Source: Chitinophaga oryzae (GTDB lineage: Bacteria > Bacteroidota > Bacteroidia > Chitinophagales > Chitinophagaceae). Taken from it: a stretch of DNA of 64,000 nucleotides. Shown in pieces: positions 51,731 through 60,146 of the stretch. The first letter of the stretch is position 1. Each line of letters begins with the position of its first letter. The notes under the pieces are model-generated. The model made no database searches and had not been told where the DNA came from. It was given only the letters and a program-made list of their open reading frames with translations. Both the position numbers and the translations under genes were made by a program. The DNA is taken from assembly GCF_012516375.2 (NCBI RefSeq), contig NZ_CP051204.2, positions 8,231,501 through 8,295,500 of the forward strand. The letters run 5' to 3'.

Positions 51731-52393
51731 TTATATCGCCTCGTATTCTGTTTGTAATAATGCGGCTACCTGGTAACGGTCATCACCGGTAGCGTCATGC
51801 ACCGCTTTCAGTACTTCATACACATGTTTCACGCCTATACGCTCACACCATTCAAAAGGTCCGAACGGATAGTTGGTGCCTAATTTCATGGAGGTGTCTA
51901 TATCCGCGCGGGAAGCAGTCCCCTCCTGTGCTGTCAGGTACGCTTCATTGATGATCATACAGACCACCCGCGGCGTCACCATCCCCGTAGCATCCGCTAC
52001 CAGCGTGTATTCCCAGTTGAGCCGGTACATAATGTCTGCCAGCACCTCCTGCTGCCCGTCATCCATCAGCGTCACCTCAAGCAGCGGCAGGCTGATAAAT
52101 CCCGGCAGAAAATTGCAGCCCATAATGTTGAACCCCTGCTCAAAAGCATAATGGTTCATCAGATCGGACAACGATGTTTTTACCATCCCCGCCAGCACCG
52201 GTACTCCGGGGTTACGGGCGTATACCGCCGCATGGTCCGGCCGGTCATCGAAAATAAGGTCTATTACCAGGTCGAACGCTTTCACAGACAACACCTCTTC
52301 CAGGCTGGTCTTCCATTGTACCTCATGCCGGGAAAAATCTCTTTGCTGCAATTCATCATACCGCTGCGCATCTGCTATTACGAGGATATTCAT
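51731..52393 (-). CDS. Degenerate 3-hydroxyacyl-CoA dehydrogenase family protein
   Basis: 220-residue protein. The C-terminal half (about 130-218, 'VTPRVVCMIINEAYLTAQEGTASRADIDTSMKLGTNYPFGPFEW') is a clear 3HCDH C-terminal domain. The N-terminal Rossmann part is short: 'MNILVIADAQRYDEL' has no GxGxxG motif. The catalytic His of the HFFNP-type motif is replaced by Asn in 'GCNFLPGF', and the following 'LPLLEV' keeps the family pattern. Cofactor binding and dehydrogenase activity are therefore doubtful. It immediately precedes tsaB (two-base gap) and is probably co-transcribed with it. The true role is unknown. Confidence 0.8.
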   Translation of the reverse strand: MNILVIADAQRYDELQQRDFSRHEVQWKTSLEEVLSVKAFDLVIDLIFDDRPDHAAVYARNPGVPVLAGMVKTSLSDLMNHYAFEQGFNIMGCNFLPGFISLPLLEVTLMDDGQQEVLADIMYRLNWEYTLVADATGMVTPRVVCMIINEAYLTAQEGTASRADIDTSMKLGTNYPFGPFEWCERIGVKHVYEVLKAVHDATGDDRYQVAALLQTEYEAI

Positions 52394-52504
52394 GCGTTAA
52401 ATTTCGGCAAACCTAAGAAAAAAATCTTTTTATCTTCCTGTTAAACCGGCCGCCTGCCGGGCCACTGCTGCCCTCCGCACCACTTATTTTTATATTTTCG
52501 TTAT

Positions 52505-52885
52505 ATGGAAAAGCAAATTATCAATACCAATCAGGCGCCCGCTCCTATCGGGCCATACAACCAGGCTGTAAAAGCTGGTAATATCCTTTATGTGTCCGGT
52601 CAGATCCCTGTGGACCCCGCCACCGGCGAACTGGTAAAATCCGGCATCACGGACGAAGCCCATATGGTCATGAAAAACCTGCAGGCAGTACTGAAAGAGG
52701 CCGGTCTTACGTTCGACAACATCGTAAAAACGACCATCTTCCTGACGGACATGAATGATTTCCCGAAAGTAAATGAGGCGTACGGCAGCTATTTTACCGG
52801 TAATTATCCTGCCCGCGAAACCGTGCAGGTAGCAGGTTTGCCCAAAGGCGTGAATGTGGAAATATCTGTGATAGCGCACAGCTAA
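52505..52885 (+). CDS. ridA: RidA family enamine/imine deaminase
   Basis: 126-residue trimeric enzyme that hydrolyses reactive 2-aminoacrylate-type enamines made by PLP enzymes. Family features are all present: 'APAPIGPYNQAVKAGNILYVSGQIPVDPATGELV', 'QTMKNL-like MVMKNLQAVLKEAGLTFDNIVKTTIFLTDMNDF', and the active-site Arg and Glu in 'YPARETVQVAGLPKGVNVEI'. ATG start. It is a single gene that converges on the L,D-transpeptidase gene with a shared terminator. Confidence 0.95.
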   Translation: MEKQIINTNQAPAPIGPYNQAVKAGNILYVSGQIPVDPATGELVKSGITDEAHMVMKNLQAVLKEAGLTFDNIVKTTIFLTDMNDFPKVNEAYGSYFTGNYPARETVQVAGLPKGVNVEISVIAHS

Positions 52886-52901
52886 ACATCATCTATGGAT
52901 G

Positions 52902-52935
52902 AAAAAAAGAGATGCCCGCGGACATCTCTTTTTTT
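52902..52935. terminator. Bidirectional terminator between ridA and the L,D-transpeptidase gene
   Basis: A7GAGATG pairs with CATCTCT7 around loop CCCGCGGA, with A and T tracts in both directions. It starts 17 bases after the ridA stop and ends a few bases before the convergent stop codon at 52939. Confidence 0.88.
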
Positions 52936-52938
52936 GTG

Positions 52939-54660
52939 TTAATATTTTTCGGCGCTTTCTTCAGGTCCCTTTGCCGGCTTAGGCTCGTTACTGCCGAACA
53001 AGGTGGCTGCCAGTCTTGCATCGTGGCCGTACACATCGTCCCGGAAGTTCAGTTTTCCTTTGCTGTCCACAAATGCCGTAAAGTAAACAATGAACACCGG
53101 TACTTTATTTTTCACCGTTGCATACTTCTCTTTACCGGCATTCATGGCTTCGTCGATCTTTTTCTCCGTCCAGGCAGAATCAGCTCTCAGCAGCCATTCT
53201 GCCAGGTGTTTAGGTTCTGCCACCCGGATACAGCCATGGCTGAAAGAACGTTTGTTTTCCCCGAAAAGATAACGTGCAGGCGTATCATGCAGATAGATGT
53301 TATACTCGTTGGGGAACAGGAATTTCACCTTGCCCAGGGAGTTTCTGCCGCCGGGGCGTTGTCTTACCACATAGGGGAAATTACCACCGGAATATTTGCT
53401 GAAGTTGATGGAGCCTGGCGGGATCACTTTGCCGCTGGCGCCTACGATCTCCATGTTCTGACGGGCCAGGTAGCCGCCGCCGCTGCGTTTAAGGCCGGGC
53501 AACACCTCTTTGGCCAGGATGCCCGGAGGTACGTTCCAGTAAGGGCTGAACACGATATAACGCAGGTCTTTGGAGAATACCACGGTATTGGCGCCGGGTT
53601 TGCCTACCACTACATTACAGCTCCAGTCCAGTTTCCCTTTATCGTACACATACATGGTAAAGGCGGGGATGTTTACCAGGATATAGTCTGTAGTGGGCTC
53701 CAGCGGTACCCAGCGGGAGCGTTCCATGTTCACCAGTATCTGGCGGATGCGTTGCTGTAAAGGCACGTTCAGCGCGTCGGCCGTCGTTTGTTTGATGATA
53801 CCATCCACTTTCTGGCCCATCCGTGCCTGGTAAGTGCGAACGGCGCTGTCCAGCTCCGGTGTAAACCGGCTGCTGCTGTCGTTGACAGCGAGGTCGCCCA
53901 GTGCTGCCAGTTTATTTTTTACAGCGACGATGACCGCGGAGGAATCTCCTTTTTTGAAGGTAGCCTTTGCTGCCAGGCGAACGGAATCCCATTTCGTTGA
54001 GGCTTCAAGGTTAGCCAGCTTTTTCAGTTCGCTGCGCAGCAGTTTGTACTGGCGGTTCACCGGTTCATCTTCTTCAAAAGCATTGGACTTCTTGCGGACT
54101 ACCGAGTCCAGCAGGCTTTCCATATCAATCTTTTTACGGGGAATGAACCATTCGAGGTCTTTGGCCGAATCGGCAGTGAGGCCGCCCCATACCTTATTGC
54201 CATAGGCAAAGAACTGGGCGGTGAGCAGCATTTCGAGGCGCGGGCGGGCCGTATCGGCAATGCGGAGCCCGGCGTCGCTGAGCAGCAGGGTGTCGGTAAG
54301 CTGCTGCAGCTCGGGGTTGAGCAGGCTGCTGTCTTTAATACCATAGGAAGCGTCGTTTTTCATCATGTTGATGAAGTTGGCCGCCTGTTCTGTCAGCGAA
54401 TCCTTATTGATCCAGGCATAGTGATACCCCCGTTTCTGGTAGAAGTTCCGGATGTATTCATCATACGGGTCAAAGTTAGTGTTCGTTGCCAGGAATTTGT
54501 TGAGCAGGTTACTATCCAGCGACTCTTCAATATACGCTTCTTTAGTGTAATGTGTAGTATCTCTGATTTTCAGCCTTTTTCGAAAGCCTCCGTTTTGCTG
54601 GCAGGCAGCAAAGATAATGAGGGCCAATAAAGACAGGGCGGTGTAAAAATGTACCTTCAT
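52939..54660 (-). CDS. L,D-transpeptidase (YcbB/LdtD-like) lipoprotein
   Basis: 573-residue periplasmic enzyme that makes 3-3 peptidoglycan crosslinks. The signal peptide ends in a lipobox 'IIFAAC' with Cys20, so it should be lipid-anchored. A scaffold domain (about 60-260) is followed by a peptidoglycan-binding domain ('KNKLAALGDLAVNDSSSRFTPELDSAVRTYQARMG') and the YkuD catalytic domain (about 340-520), with 'ILVNIPAFTMYVYDKGKLDWSCNVVVGKPG', 'YLHDTPARYLFGENKRSFSHGC' and catalytic Cys in 'SHGCIRVAEP'. All catalytic residues are present. Alternative: a murein-carboxypeptidase specificity cannot be excluded. Confidence 0.92.
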   Translation of the reverse strand: MKVHFYTALSLLALIIFAACQQNGGFRKRLKIRDTTHYTKEAYIEESLDSNLLNKFLATNTNFDPYDEYIRNFYQKRGYHYAWINKDSLTEQAANFINMMKNDASYGIKDSSLLNPELQQLTDTLLLSDAGLRIADTARPRLEMLLTAQFFAYGNKVWGGLTADSAKDLEWFIPRKKIDMESLLDSVVRKKSNAFEEDEPVNRQYKLLRSELKKLANLEASTKWDSVRLAAKATFKKGDSSAVIVAVKNKLAALGDLAVNDSSSRFTPELDSAVRTYQARMGQKVDGIIKQTTADALNVPLQQRIRQILVNMERSRWVPLEPTTDYILVNIPAFTMYVYDKGKLDWSCNVVVGKPGANTVVFSKDLRYIVFSPYWNVPPGILAKEVLPGLKRSGGGYLARQNMEIVGASGKVIPPGSINFSKYSGGNFPYVVRQRPGGRNSLGKVKFLFPNEYNIYLHDTPARYLFGENKRSFSHGCIRVAEPKHLAEWLLRADSAWTEKKIDEAMNAGKEKYATVKNKVPVFIVYFTAFVDSKGKLNFRDDVYGHDARLAATLFGSNEPKPAKGPEESAEKY

Positions 54661-54792
54661 AAAGTGTAATGGATGTGATTAAGAAACAAGAACAAACATG
54701 ACAATAAACAGTATGGGATGGGTACTGTTCGATGACATAAATGTATGAAATATATACAGTTTGAACCGGGGTTTGGGATTTAACAATTTTAA

Positions 54793-54882
54793 AATTTGGT
54801 TATTTAAATATTTGAGGCGGCAGGGCGCCTGCACATCTCAAATTTCTAAATAACCAAATTTCTAAATATCAAAATTATAATT
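54793..54882. repeat. Intergenic inverted repeat, GGTTATT/AATAACC family, copy 2
   Basis: AATTTGGTTATTTAAATATTTGAG (given here as arms 54793-54816) faces the complementary arm 54837-54862, around a GC-rich tip GGCAGGGCGCCTGC. A second short AATTTCTAAATATC unit follows. It lies between the RNase G gene stop (54875) and the L,D-transpeptidase start, as a likely RNase G terminator. Confidence 0.7.
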
Positions 54883-56425
54883 TGATCTCTTCATCATTAG
54901 CGTCGAAGAAGCGATATTCAGTCAGGTGATAGTTGGAGTCTGCCTTCAGTTTAATCCATTTTTTGTATTGGAAATACCATTTCCACTGTTTGGATGTCAG
55001 GAATCCTTTGGTCAGGTAAGCGTGCAGGATCGGGTGTACGCGGATGGTCAGTCCTTTGTGCTGGTGGTTCAGGAGGTATTGCAAGTTTTTCTCGATATCT
55101 TCCAGGATCAGCATGGAAGCGCCTATTTTACCGGTACCGCGGCAGGTGGGGCAATCTTCGGCTACGGAGATGGTGATTTCCGGTTTTACACGCTGGCGGG
55201 TGATTTGCATCAGCCCGAATTTGGAGATAGGGAGAATGGTGTGTTTAGCCCTGTCCTGCGCCATGAATTTCTCCATGGCTTCGAAAACGGTCTTTTTGTT
55301 TTCCGGCAGCTTCATATCGATAAAGTCGATAATGATAATGCCGCCGAGATCGCGCAGTCGCAGCTGGCGGGCAATTTCCGCCGCAGCTTCCAGGTTGGAC
55401 GCGAGGGCGTTTTGTTCCTGGTTGTTGCTGGAGCTTTTGTATCCGCTGTTGACGTCTATTACATGGAGGGCTTCCGTAGCTTCGATGATAAGGTATACGC
55501 CGCTGTCGAGGTTGACGGTTTTTCCGAAGGAAGCCTTTACCTGGCGGGTGATGCCGAAGTTATCGAAGATGGGAGAGCCGTTATTATAGTAGTTAACGAT
55601 GTCCTGTTTTTCCGGGGCGATCTTCTGGATATAGGTTTTGGTATCCGTATAGATGTTTTTATCGTTGATCACGATCCGGTTGAAGCTTTCGTTGAGCAGG
55701 TCGCGGAGAATACTGGTGGTTTTGGTTTGCTCGCTCAGTATTTTCTGGGGAGCCTGTGCGCCGTTCAGGTTGGACTGAATATTTTTCCAGGTTTGAACGA
55801 GCGTGGTCAGATCTTCGTGCAGTTCAGCTGTTTTCTTTCCTTCCGCGGCAGTCCGTACAATCACGCCGAAATTTGGCGGTTTGATGGCTTCCACGATTTT
55901 CTGCAGTCTTTTTCTTTCTTCGGAAGAATGGATTTTTTTGGAAACCGCAACAATATCATTAAAGGGAGTTAACACGATGAATCTTCCGGGAAGAGAAATT
56001 TCGCAGCTCAGGCGGGGGCCTTTGGAAGAAATGGGTTCTTTCAGGATCTGTACGAGGATATTGGGTTTACCGCCCAGTACGTCGGTTATTTTGCCGGTCT
56101 TGACTATTTCCGGTTCATTTTTAAACTTAGTGAAATCAAATCCTTCAGGGGTTTTATCGCTGATGGCAGTTGCAGTAAATTTAAGAATGGAACGGATATA
56201 GGGGCTGAGATCCGTATAATGTAAAAAGGCATCCTTTTCGAAGCCTACGTCCACAAATGCAGCATTCAAGCCGGGTATCAGCTTTTTCACTTTGCCCAGG
56301 TACAAATCGCCTACTGCGAAGTTGGGATTGCCACTTTCGTGATGCAGTTCCACTAACTTTTTATCTTCCAGTAACGCAATTTCCACCCCTGTGGGAGCCG
56401 CATTTATAATAAGTTCCTTATTCAA
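54875..56425 (-). CDS. rng: Ribonuclease G (RNase E/G family)
   Basis: 516-residue endoribonuclease for rRNA processing and mRNA decay. The N-terminal S1 domain (about 35-130) is followed by the catalytic core with the 5' sensor and DNase I-like domains. Metal-binding aspartates lie in 'HVIDVNSG' and 'IIIIDFIDMK'; the Zn-link is 'CPTCRGTGK'. It lacks the long C-terminal scaffold of RNase E, as expected for RNase G. The start is TTG (TTG AAT AAG GAA), giving 'NKELIINA', the usual N-terminus in Bacteroidota; no ATG is in reach. Confidence 0.94.
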   Translation of the reverse strand: MNKELIINAAPTGVEIALLEDKKLVELHHESGNPNFAVGDLYLGKVKKLIPGLNAAFVDVGFEKDAFLHYTDLSPYIRSILKFTATAISDKTPEGFDFTKFKNEPEIVKTGKITDVLGGKPNILVQILKEPISSKGPRLSCEISLPGRFIVLTPFNDIVAVSKKIHSSEERKRLQKIVEAIKPPNFGVIVRTAAEGKKTAELHEDLTTLVQTWKNIQSNLNGAQAPQKILSEQTKTTSILRDLLNESFNRIVINDKNIYTDTKTYIQKIAPEKQDIVNYYNNGSPIFDNFGITRQVKASFGKTVNLDSGVYLIIEATEALHVIDVNSGYKSSSNNQEQNALASNLEAAAEIARQLRLRDLGGIIIIDFIDMKLPENKKTVFEAMEKFMAQDRAKHTILPISKFGLMQITRQRVKPEITISVAEDCPTCRGTGKIGASMLILEDIEKNLQYLLNHQHKGLTIRVHPILHAYLTKGFLTSKQWKWYFQYKKWIKLKADSNYHLTEYRFFDANDEEIKL

Positions 56426-56745
56426 GCGTCCAAAATTTTAACCTTTAAAACTTCACCTTTTATGCTATGCACACAGCTATGTAAGAACAGCTTACTGCAT
56501 ACCAAACAATAGCTCACTATAAAGTTAGCATATTCTTCACCGATGTGATGATGGATTGCTTAAGGGTTCAGCGATCACTGCAGGCAAATGTCCGGGGATC
56601 TGGTTGCGGGATCTATGGAAACAACCTGCATGACTCAGGCAATTTAAGATAATTGCCAGAATCATGCAGGGTATATGAAAATTTTTTATCCGACCACCGC
56701 GCCGGGTAATACCTAATTAGTATAAATGGCGGGAAACTGGAGTAA
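56426..56745. other. Intergenic region between rng and the 31-residue protein gene
   Basis: About 320 bases with the same orientation on both sides. It holds a long hairpin (separate entry) and should contain the rng promoter. No other coding frame was seen. Confidence 0.5.
56625..56670 (-). terminator. Long hairpin downstream of the 31-residue protein gene
   Basis: CCTGCATGA pairs with TCATGCAGG and, after a small internal loop, GGCAATT pairs with AATTGCC. On the minus strand it is followed by TTGTTT. It is the likely terminator of the HU-TPR-small protein genes, or of the small gene alone. Confidence 0.6.
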
Positions 56746-56841
56746 TTATTTCTTCTTACTTTTATGCCGGTTCTTTCTCAGTCTTTTTTTACGCTTGTGA
56801 GTGGCAATTTTATGTCTTTTTCTTTTCTTACCGCAAGGCAT
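56746..56841 (-). CDS. 31-residue basic protein, COX24/mS38-like (small ribosome-associated protein)
   Basis: ATG 56841 to TAA 56746 encodes 31 residues, of which about 20 are Lys or Arg and four are His, beginning 'MPCGKKRKRHKIATHKRKK' and ending 'NRHKSKKK'. Such short arginine/lysine peptides are conserved in Bacteroidota and resemble the AURKAIP1/COX24 (mS38, bS22) group of ribosomal proteins. That fits a role in the small ribosomal subunit; assignment is by pattern only. It follows the TPR gene by 38 bases on the same strand. Confidence 0.75.
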   Translation of the reverse strand: MPCGKKRKRHKIATHKRKKRLRKNRHKSKKK

Positions 56842-56879
56842 ACGCTTATACGTTTTTAAATGATGGAAAAAATAAAATA

Positions 56880-57722
56880 TTATTGAATGCTCTTAATATA
56901 GCTGTCTACTTCTTTCTTCAGCTCCGGATCGGTCATCGCCTGTTTGCTTTTCTCAAACAGCGCAATTGCTTTCTGCTTGTCACCTTTGCTTCTGTAGGAT
57001 TCTGCCAGTACAAACAGTACTTTGGCATTGTCCGGATGTTTCTGCATCACGCCTTCCAGTCTTTCGATAGCTTTATCATACTGGCCTGATGTAATGGCCA
57101 GGTTCGCTAAAGTAACCTGTGCGTCGATATTATCAGGATTTTTGGCTACGACTTCCCTTAATTTGGCAACCCCTGTCATCGGTTCGCCGGTGTTCATATA
57201 CACCATGGCCTGTGATATCTTCAGGGTGTCGTTGGCCGGATTCAGCTGAATCGCCTGGTCAAACAGACTGATCGCTTGTTCGGCTTCCCATTTTGCTATT
57301 CGTGGGTCCTGAGCGTGTTGCAGGTGAGCCAGAAACAAATTGGCTGCAAAGGTGAGGCTTTTTTCGGAATTTTCCAACTTGGCGGCTTCTCCGAGATAAT
57401 GAGCCGCTACGGGCAACTGGTTGAGGCTGTCCCAGGTATTGTACAATTGTTTGTACGCAGCTATCTGCTGGGCTTTCACGTCCCCGCGTACAACATTGGT
57501 TTCAATCGTGTTGATCAATAATAACTTTTCAGCAGGAATTTTCCCTTTAGCCGTTTCCAATAGCTCGGAAAAGGCAATAGGCTCTACACCCTGACCGCCC
57601 TGCATAGGAGCAGCAGTTGACATAGCTTGCTTTTCTGACCGGGGTACAGTACGGCCAAAAGCATATAAAACCACCAATAGTGCTACAGCAGCACCAACCA
57701 GGAGAACTTGTGACTTTCGCAT
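56880..57722 (-). CDS. Tetratricopeptide repeat membrane protein
   Basis: 280-residue protein. An N-terminal hydrophobic helix (about 5-23) is probably a membrane anchor with the rest in the periplasm. A Met/Gly/Gln-rich linker is followed by TPR-like helices (about 70-275), best visible in 'GVAKLREVVAKNPDNIDAQVTLANLAITSGQYDKAIERLEGVMQKHPDNAKVLFVLAESYRSKGDKQKAIALFEKS'. TPR proteins serve as protein-binding scaffolds; the partner is unknown. Located 23 bases downstream of the HU gene, a linkage that is conserved in Bacteroidota. Confidence 0.87.
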   Translation of the reverse strand: MRKSQVLLVGAAVALLVVLYAFGRTVPRSEKQAMSTAAPMQGGQGVEPIAFSELLETAKGKIPAEKLLLINTIETNVVRGDVKAQQIAAYKQLYNTWDSLNQLPVAAHYLGEAAKLENSEKSLTFAANLFLAHLQHAQDPRIAKWEAEQAISLFDQAIQLNPANDTLKISQAMVYMNTGEPMTGVAKLREVVAKNPDNIDAQVTLANLAITSGQYDKAIERLEGVMQKHPDNAKVLFVLAESYRSKGDKQKAIALFEKSKQAMTDPELKKEVDSYIKSIQ

Positions 57723-57745
57723 CGCCTAAAGATTAGGCTGCAAAA

Positions 57746-58033
57746 CTAAGAACTTTTGAGCTTCTTTACCTCAGCAACAAATTCTTTCGAAGGCTTGAAT
57801 GCCGGAATAAAGTGCTCCGGAATCTCCACAGCTACGTTCTTCTTGATGTTGCGGCCAATCTTGGCGGCCCGTTTCTTTGTGATAAAACTACCAAACCCGC
57901 GGATGTAAATGTGCTCACCATTGGCCAGGGCTTCTTTCACCTCTTTAAACATAGCCTCCAGTGTCACTAGAACATCTACTTTGGGGATGCCGGTTTTTTC
58001 AGCAATGTTGTTTATTAAATCAGCTTTTCTCAT
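57746..58033 (-). CDS. HU/IHF family DNA-binding protein
   Basis: 95-residue nucleoid protein that bends DNA as a dimer. The dimerisation helices lie in 'LINNIAEKTGIPKVDVLVTLEAMFKEVKEAL', the strand 'EHIYIRGFGSFITKKRAAKIGRN' and the DNA-intercalating arm region 'VEIPEHFIPAFKPSKEFVAEV' are complete. 'IPEHFIPAFKPSKE' with its Pro is typical. The promoter is shared with the divergent mutY gene region. The order HU-TPR and mutY-ssb-gldE-gldD is recurrent in Bacteroidota. Confidence 0.95.
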   Translation of the reverse strand: MRKADLINNIAEKTGIPKVDVLVTLEAMFKEVKEALANGEHIYIRGFGSFITKKRAAKIGRNIKKNVAVEIPEHFIPAFKPSKEFVAEVKKLKSS

Positions 58034-58060
58034 ATGAAAGCGAGAGGATTACTTTACTCT

Positions 58061-58068
58061 CAAAGTTA
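58061..58068 (-). promoter_or_regulatory. Candidate -7 promoter box of the HU gene
   Basis: On the minus strand TAACTTTG matches TAnnTTTG exactly and lies 28 bases upstream of the HU ATG. The sequence upstream is AT-rich with no clear TTTG at the -33 distance. Confidence 0.55.
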
Positions 58069-58252
58069 ATTTAAAAATTTTAATTGCTGAATTTTAAGCA
58101 AATAAATTTTATCATTTTTTCTTATAACTGTATTGATGATAATTTATATTTATTTGCATGCCCGGGAAAGGCATCAGATGTACCTCCATAGGGTTTTTGG
58201 ACAGCTTTTACCATATCAATTTACTAAATAATTTTATTAAAATAATATATAA

Positions 58253-59326
58253 ATGGCCGATTCCCGACTTTTTTTTACGGAAAAATTATTGGAATGGAAC
58301 CAACTCAGCAATACGCGCGCCATGCCCTGGAAGGGTGAAAAAGACCCCTACCGGATATGGCTATCCGAAATCATACTCCAGCAAACCCGCGTGGAACAAG
58401 GATTACCCTACTATCAGAAATTTATTGAACACTATCCTACCGCCACCAAACTGGCCCAGGCCCCCGAAGAAGAAGTGTTCCGTCTCTGGCAGGGCCTCGG
58501 CTATTACGCCCGCTGTAAAAATATGCTGGCCGCCGCCCGCGAAATAGCCACCTCCTATAAAGGGAAATTCCCGGACACCTACGAACAGATCAAAGCCCTT
58601 AAAGGAATCGGCGACTACACCGCCGCCGCCATCGCCTCTTTCGGCTTTCACCTCCCCCATGCCGTGCTGGACGGCAACGTGTACCGCGTGCTCTCCCGCT
58701 ACTTTGCCATCGACACCCCTATCGATACCACCGCCGGCAAAAAACAATTCAGCGACCTGGCGCAGGAACTGCTCCCCCCCAACCAGTCCGCCGCCTATAA
58801 TCAAAGTATTATGGACTTCGGCGCCGTGGTCTGCAAACCCCAGCAACCCGCCTGCCCCACCTGCCCGCTCAACCGCAAATGCCTGGCCCGGCAACAGCAA
58901 CTGGTGGAAGTGCTCCCCGTAAAGTCCAAAAAACTGCAGATCAAAAAACGTTATTTCAACCACTTCCTCGTGGAATTCAAAGACAGCATCTACATCCGGA
59001 AAAGGACAGAAAAAGATATCTGGCAGAACCTGCACGAATTTATCCTGATCGAAACGCCCGAAGCGGCAGAGCTCGATGAGCTTCGGAAAAATGAATCTTT
59101 CCGGAAGCTTTTCGGCAATACTGCCTTCACCGTAACCAACGTGTCGGCACCGCAAAAACAACAACTGACCCATCAAACCATCTACAGCCGCTTCTTTACC
59201 CTGGAAATAAAGCAGCCGCTACCGGCAAACGGACACCTGCTCGTTTCCCGTAAAACACTTGATAAATACGCGTTTCCAAAAACCATCACCGCATTTTTGC
59301 AAAGCAAAAAACTACAGCTGTTCTGA
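58253..59326 (+). CDS. mutY: Adenine DNA glycosylase
   Basis: 357-residue glycosylase that removes A opposite 8-oxoG. The catalytic Glu lies in 'SEIILQQTRVEQGLPYY', the helix-hairpin-helix is 'LKGIGDYTAAAIASF' and the catalytic Asp lies in 'AVLDGNVYRVLSRYF'. The [4Fe-4S] cluster loop reads C-x6-C-x2-C-x5-C ('VCKPQQPACPTCPLNRKC'). The C-terminal NUDIX-like 8-oxoG-recognition domain (about 230-355) is present. Diverges from HU with a 219-base AT-rich gap and precedes ssb by about 200 bases. Confidence 0.96.
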   Translation: MADSRLFFTEKLLEWNQLSNTRAMPWKGEKDPYRIWLSEIILQQTRVEQGLPYYQKFIEHYPTATKLAQAPEEEVFRLWQGLGYYARCKNMLAAAREIATSYKGKFPDTYEQIKALKGIGDYTAAAIASFGFHLPHAVLDGNVYRVLSRYFAIDTPIDTTAGKKQFSDLAQELLPPNQSAAYNQSIMDFGAVVCKPQQPACPTCPLNRKCLARQQQLVEVLPVKSKKLQIKKRYFNHFLVEFKDSIYIRKRTEKDIWQNLHEFILIETPEAAELDELRKNESFRKLFGNTAFTVTNVSAPQKQQLTHQTIYSRFFTLEIKQPLPANGHLLVSRKTLDKYAFPKTITAFLQSKKLQLF

Positions 59327-59524
59327 CACGAAACATATATTTAAAATTCAAAATGTATTATACGGTTAAATTACAGTAAGTTATAATACATGCATCCATT
59401 CATGCTTAACACGCTGCCAGTAAGAAATTTTTCACTGTCGATTGGAAAAAAATATTAACTTTAAGAAGGTTGTTTATTTATAAAAGAAGAACCTTTTAAC
59501 AATAGACTAAAAAAACCTACAACT

Positions 59525-59986
59525 ATGAGAGGTGTTAATAAAGTAATTCTGATAGGCAATTTAGGCAGAGACCCGGATGTGCAGTTCCTCGAAGGTAATA
59601 TCGCCGTGGCAAAATTTTCCCTGGCCACCACCGAAACCTTTAAAGACAGGGCGGGAAAACTCATTTCTCAAACCGAATGGCATACAGTAGTGCTGTGGCG
59701 CGGACTGGCAGAACTGGCGCAGAAATACCTGCACAAAGGCAGCCTGGTCTATATTGAAGGACGTTTGCGTACCCGCAGCTGGGAAGACAAGGAAGGCAAC
59801 AAAAAATTTGCGACAGAAGTTGTAGGAGACAACCTGGTTATGCTGGACAAACGCATGGACCTCAACAGCTCAGACCACCCCATACCTCACCACAGCAGTT
59901 CAGGCACTTCAACCGGAGACAATTTCGCTAACAACATGGAAATTCCCCCTTCGCTGAATGAGCCCGCAGACGATCTGCCTTTTTAG
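59525..59986 (+). CDS. ssb: Single-stranded DNA-binding protein
   Basis: 153-residue OB-fold protein, tetrameric in homologues. The N-terminal domain (about 1-112) begins 'RGVNKVILIGNLGRDPDVQFLEGNIAVAKFSLAT' and includes 'TEWHTVVLWRGLAELAQKYLHKGSLVYIEGRLRTRSW'. A disordered Ser/His-rich linker follows, and the protein ends in the acidic tip 'EPADDLPF', which recruits repair and replication partners. ATG start at 59525. Confidence 0.96.
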   Translation: MRGVNKVILIGNLGRDPDVQFLEGNIAVAKFSLATTETFKDRAGKLISQTEWHTVVLWRGLAELAQKYLHKGSLVYIEGRLRTRSWEDKEGNKKFATEVVGDNLVMLDKRMDLNSSDHPIPHHSSSGTSTGDNFANNMEIPPSLNEPADDLPF

Positions 59987-60043
59987 TAAATCTGTAAAAT
60001 ATTATCTTTCCGGAACTACGTAATCCCATATAGGGACATTACT

Positions 60044-60051
60044 TATATTTG
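60044..60051 (+). promoter_or_regulatory. Candidate -7 promoter box of gldE
   Basis: TATATTTG matches TAnnTTTG exactly and is followed by CGTGCAGG. It lies about 100 bases before the preferred gldE ATG, after the ssb stop codon. No clear -33 TTTG. Confidence 0.5.
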
Positions 60052-60146
60052 CGTGCAGGAAAATGTAGTTGTGTGAATTACCTTTCCTGTTTTTTTGATT
60101 GATTACATCAAAGCTAAATATCTTGGAGATCCTCTCGGCAAGCAAC

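Noticed and set aside
58403..59176. A 257-codon minus-strand frame opposite mutY
   Set aside because: The Gly/Phe/Val-rich translation is the antisense product of mutY codons and carries no domain.
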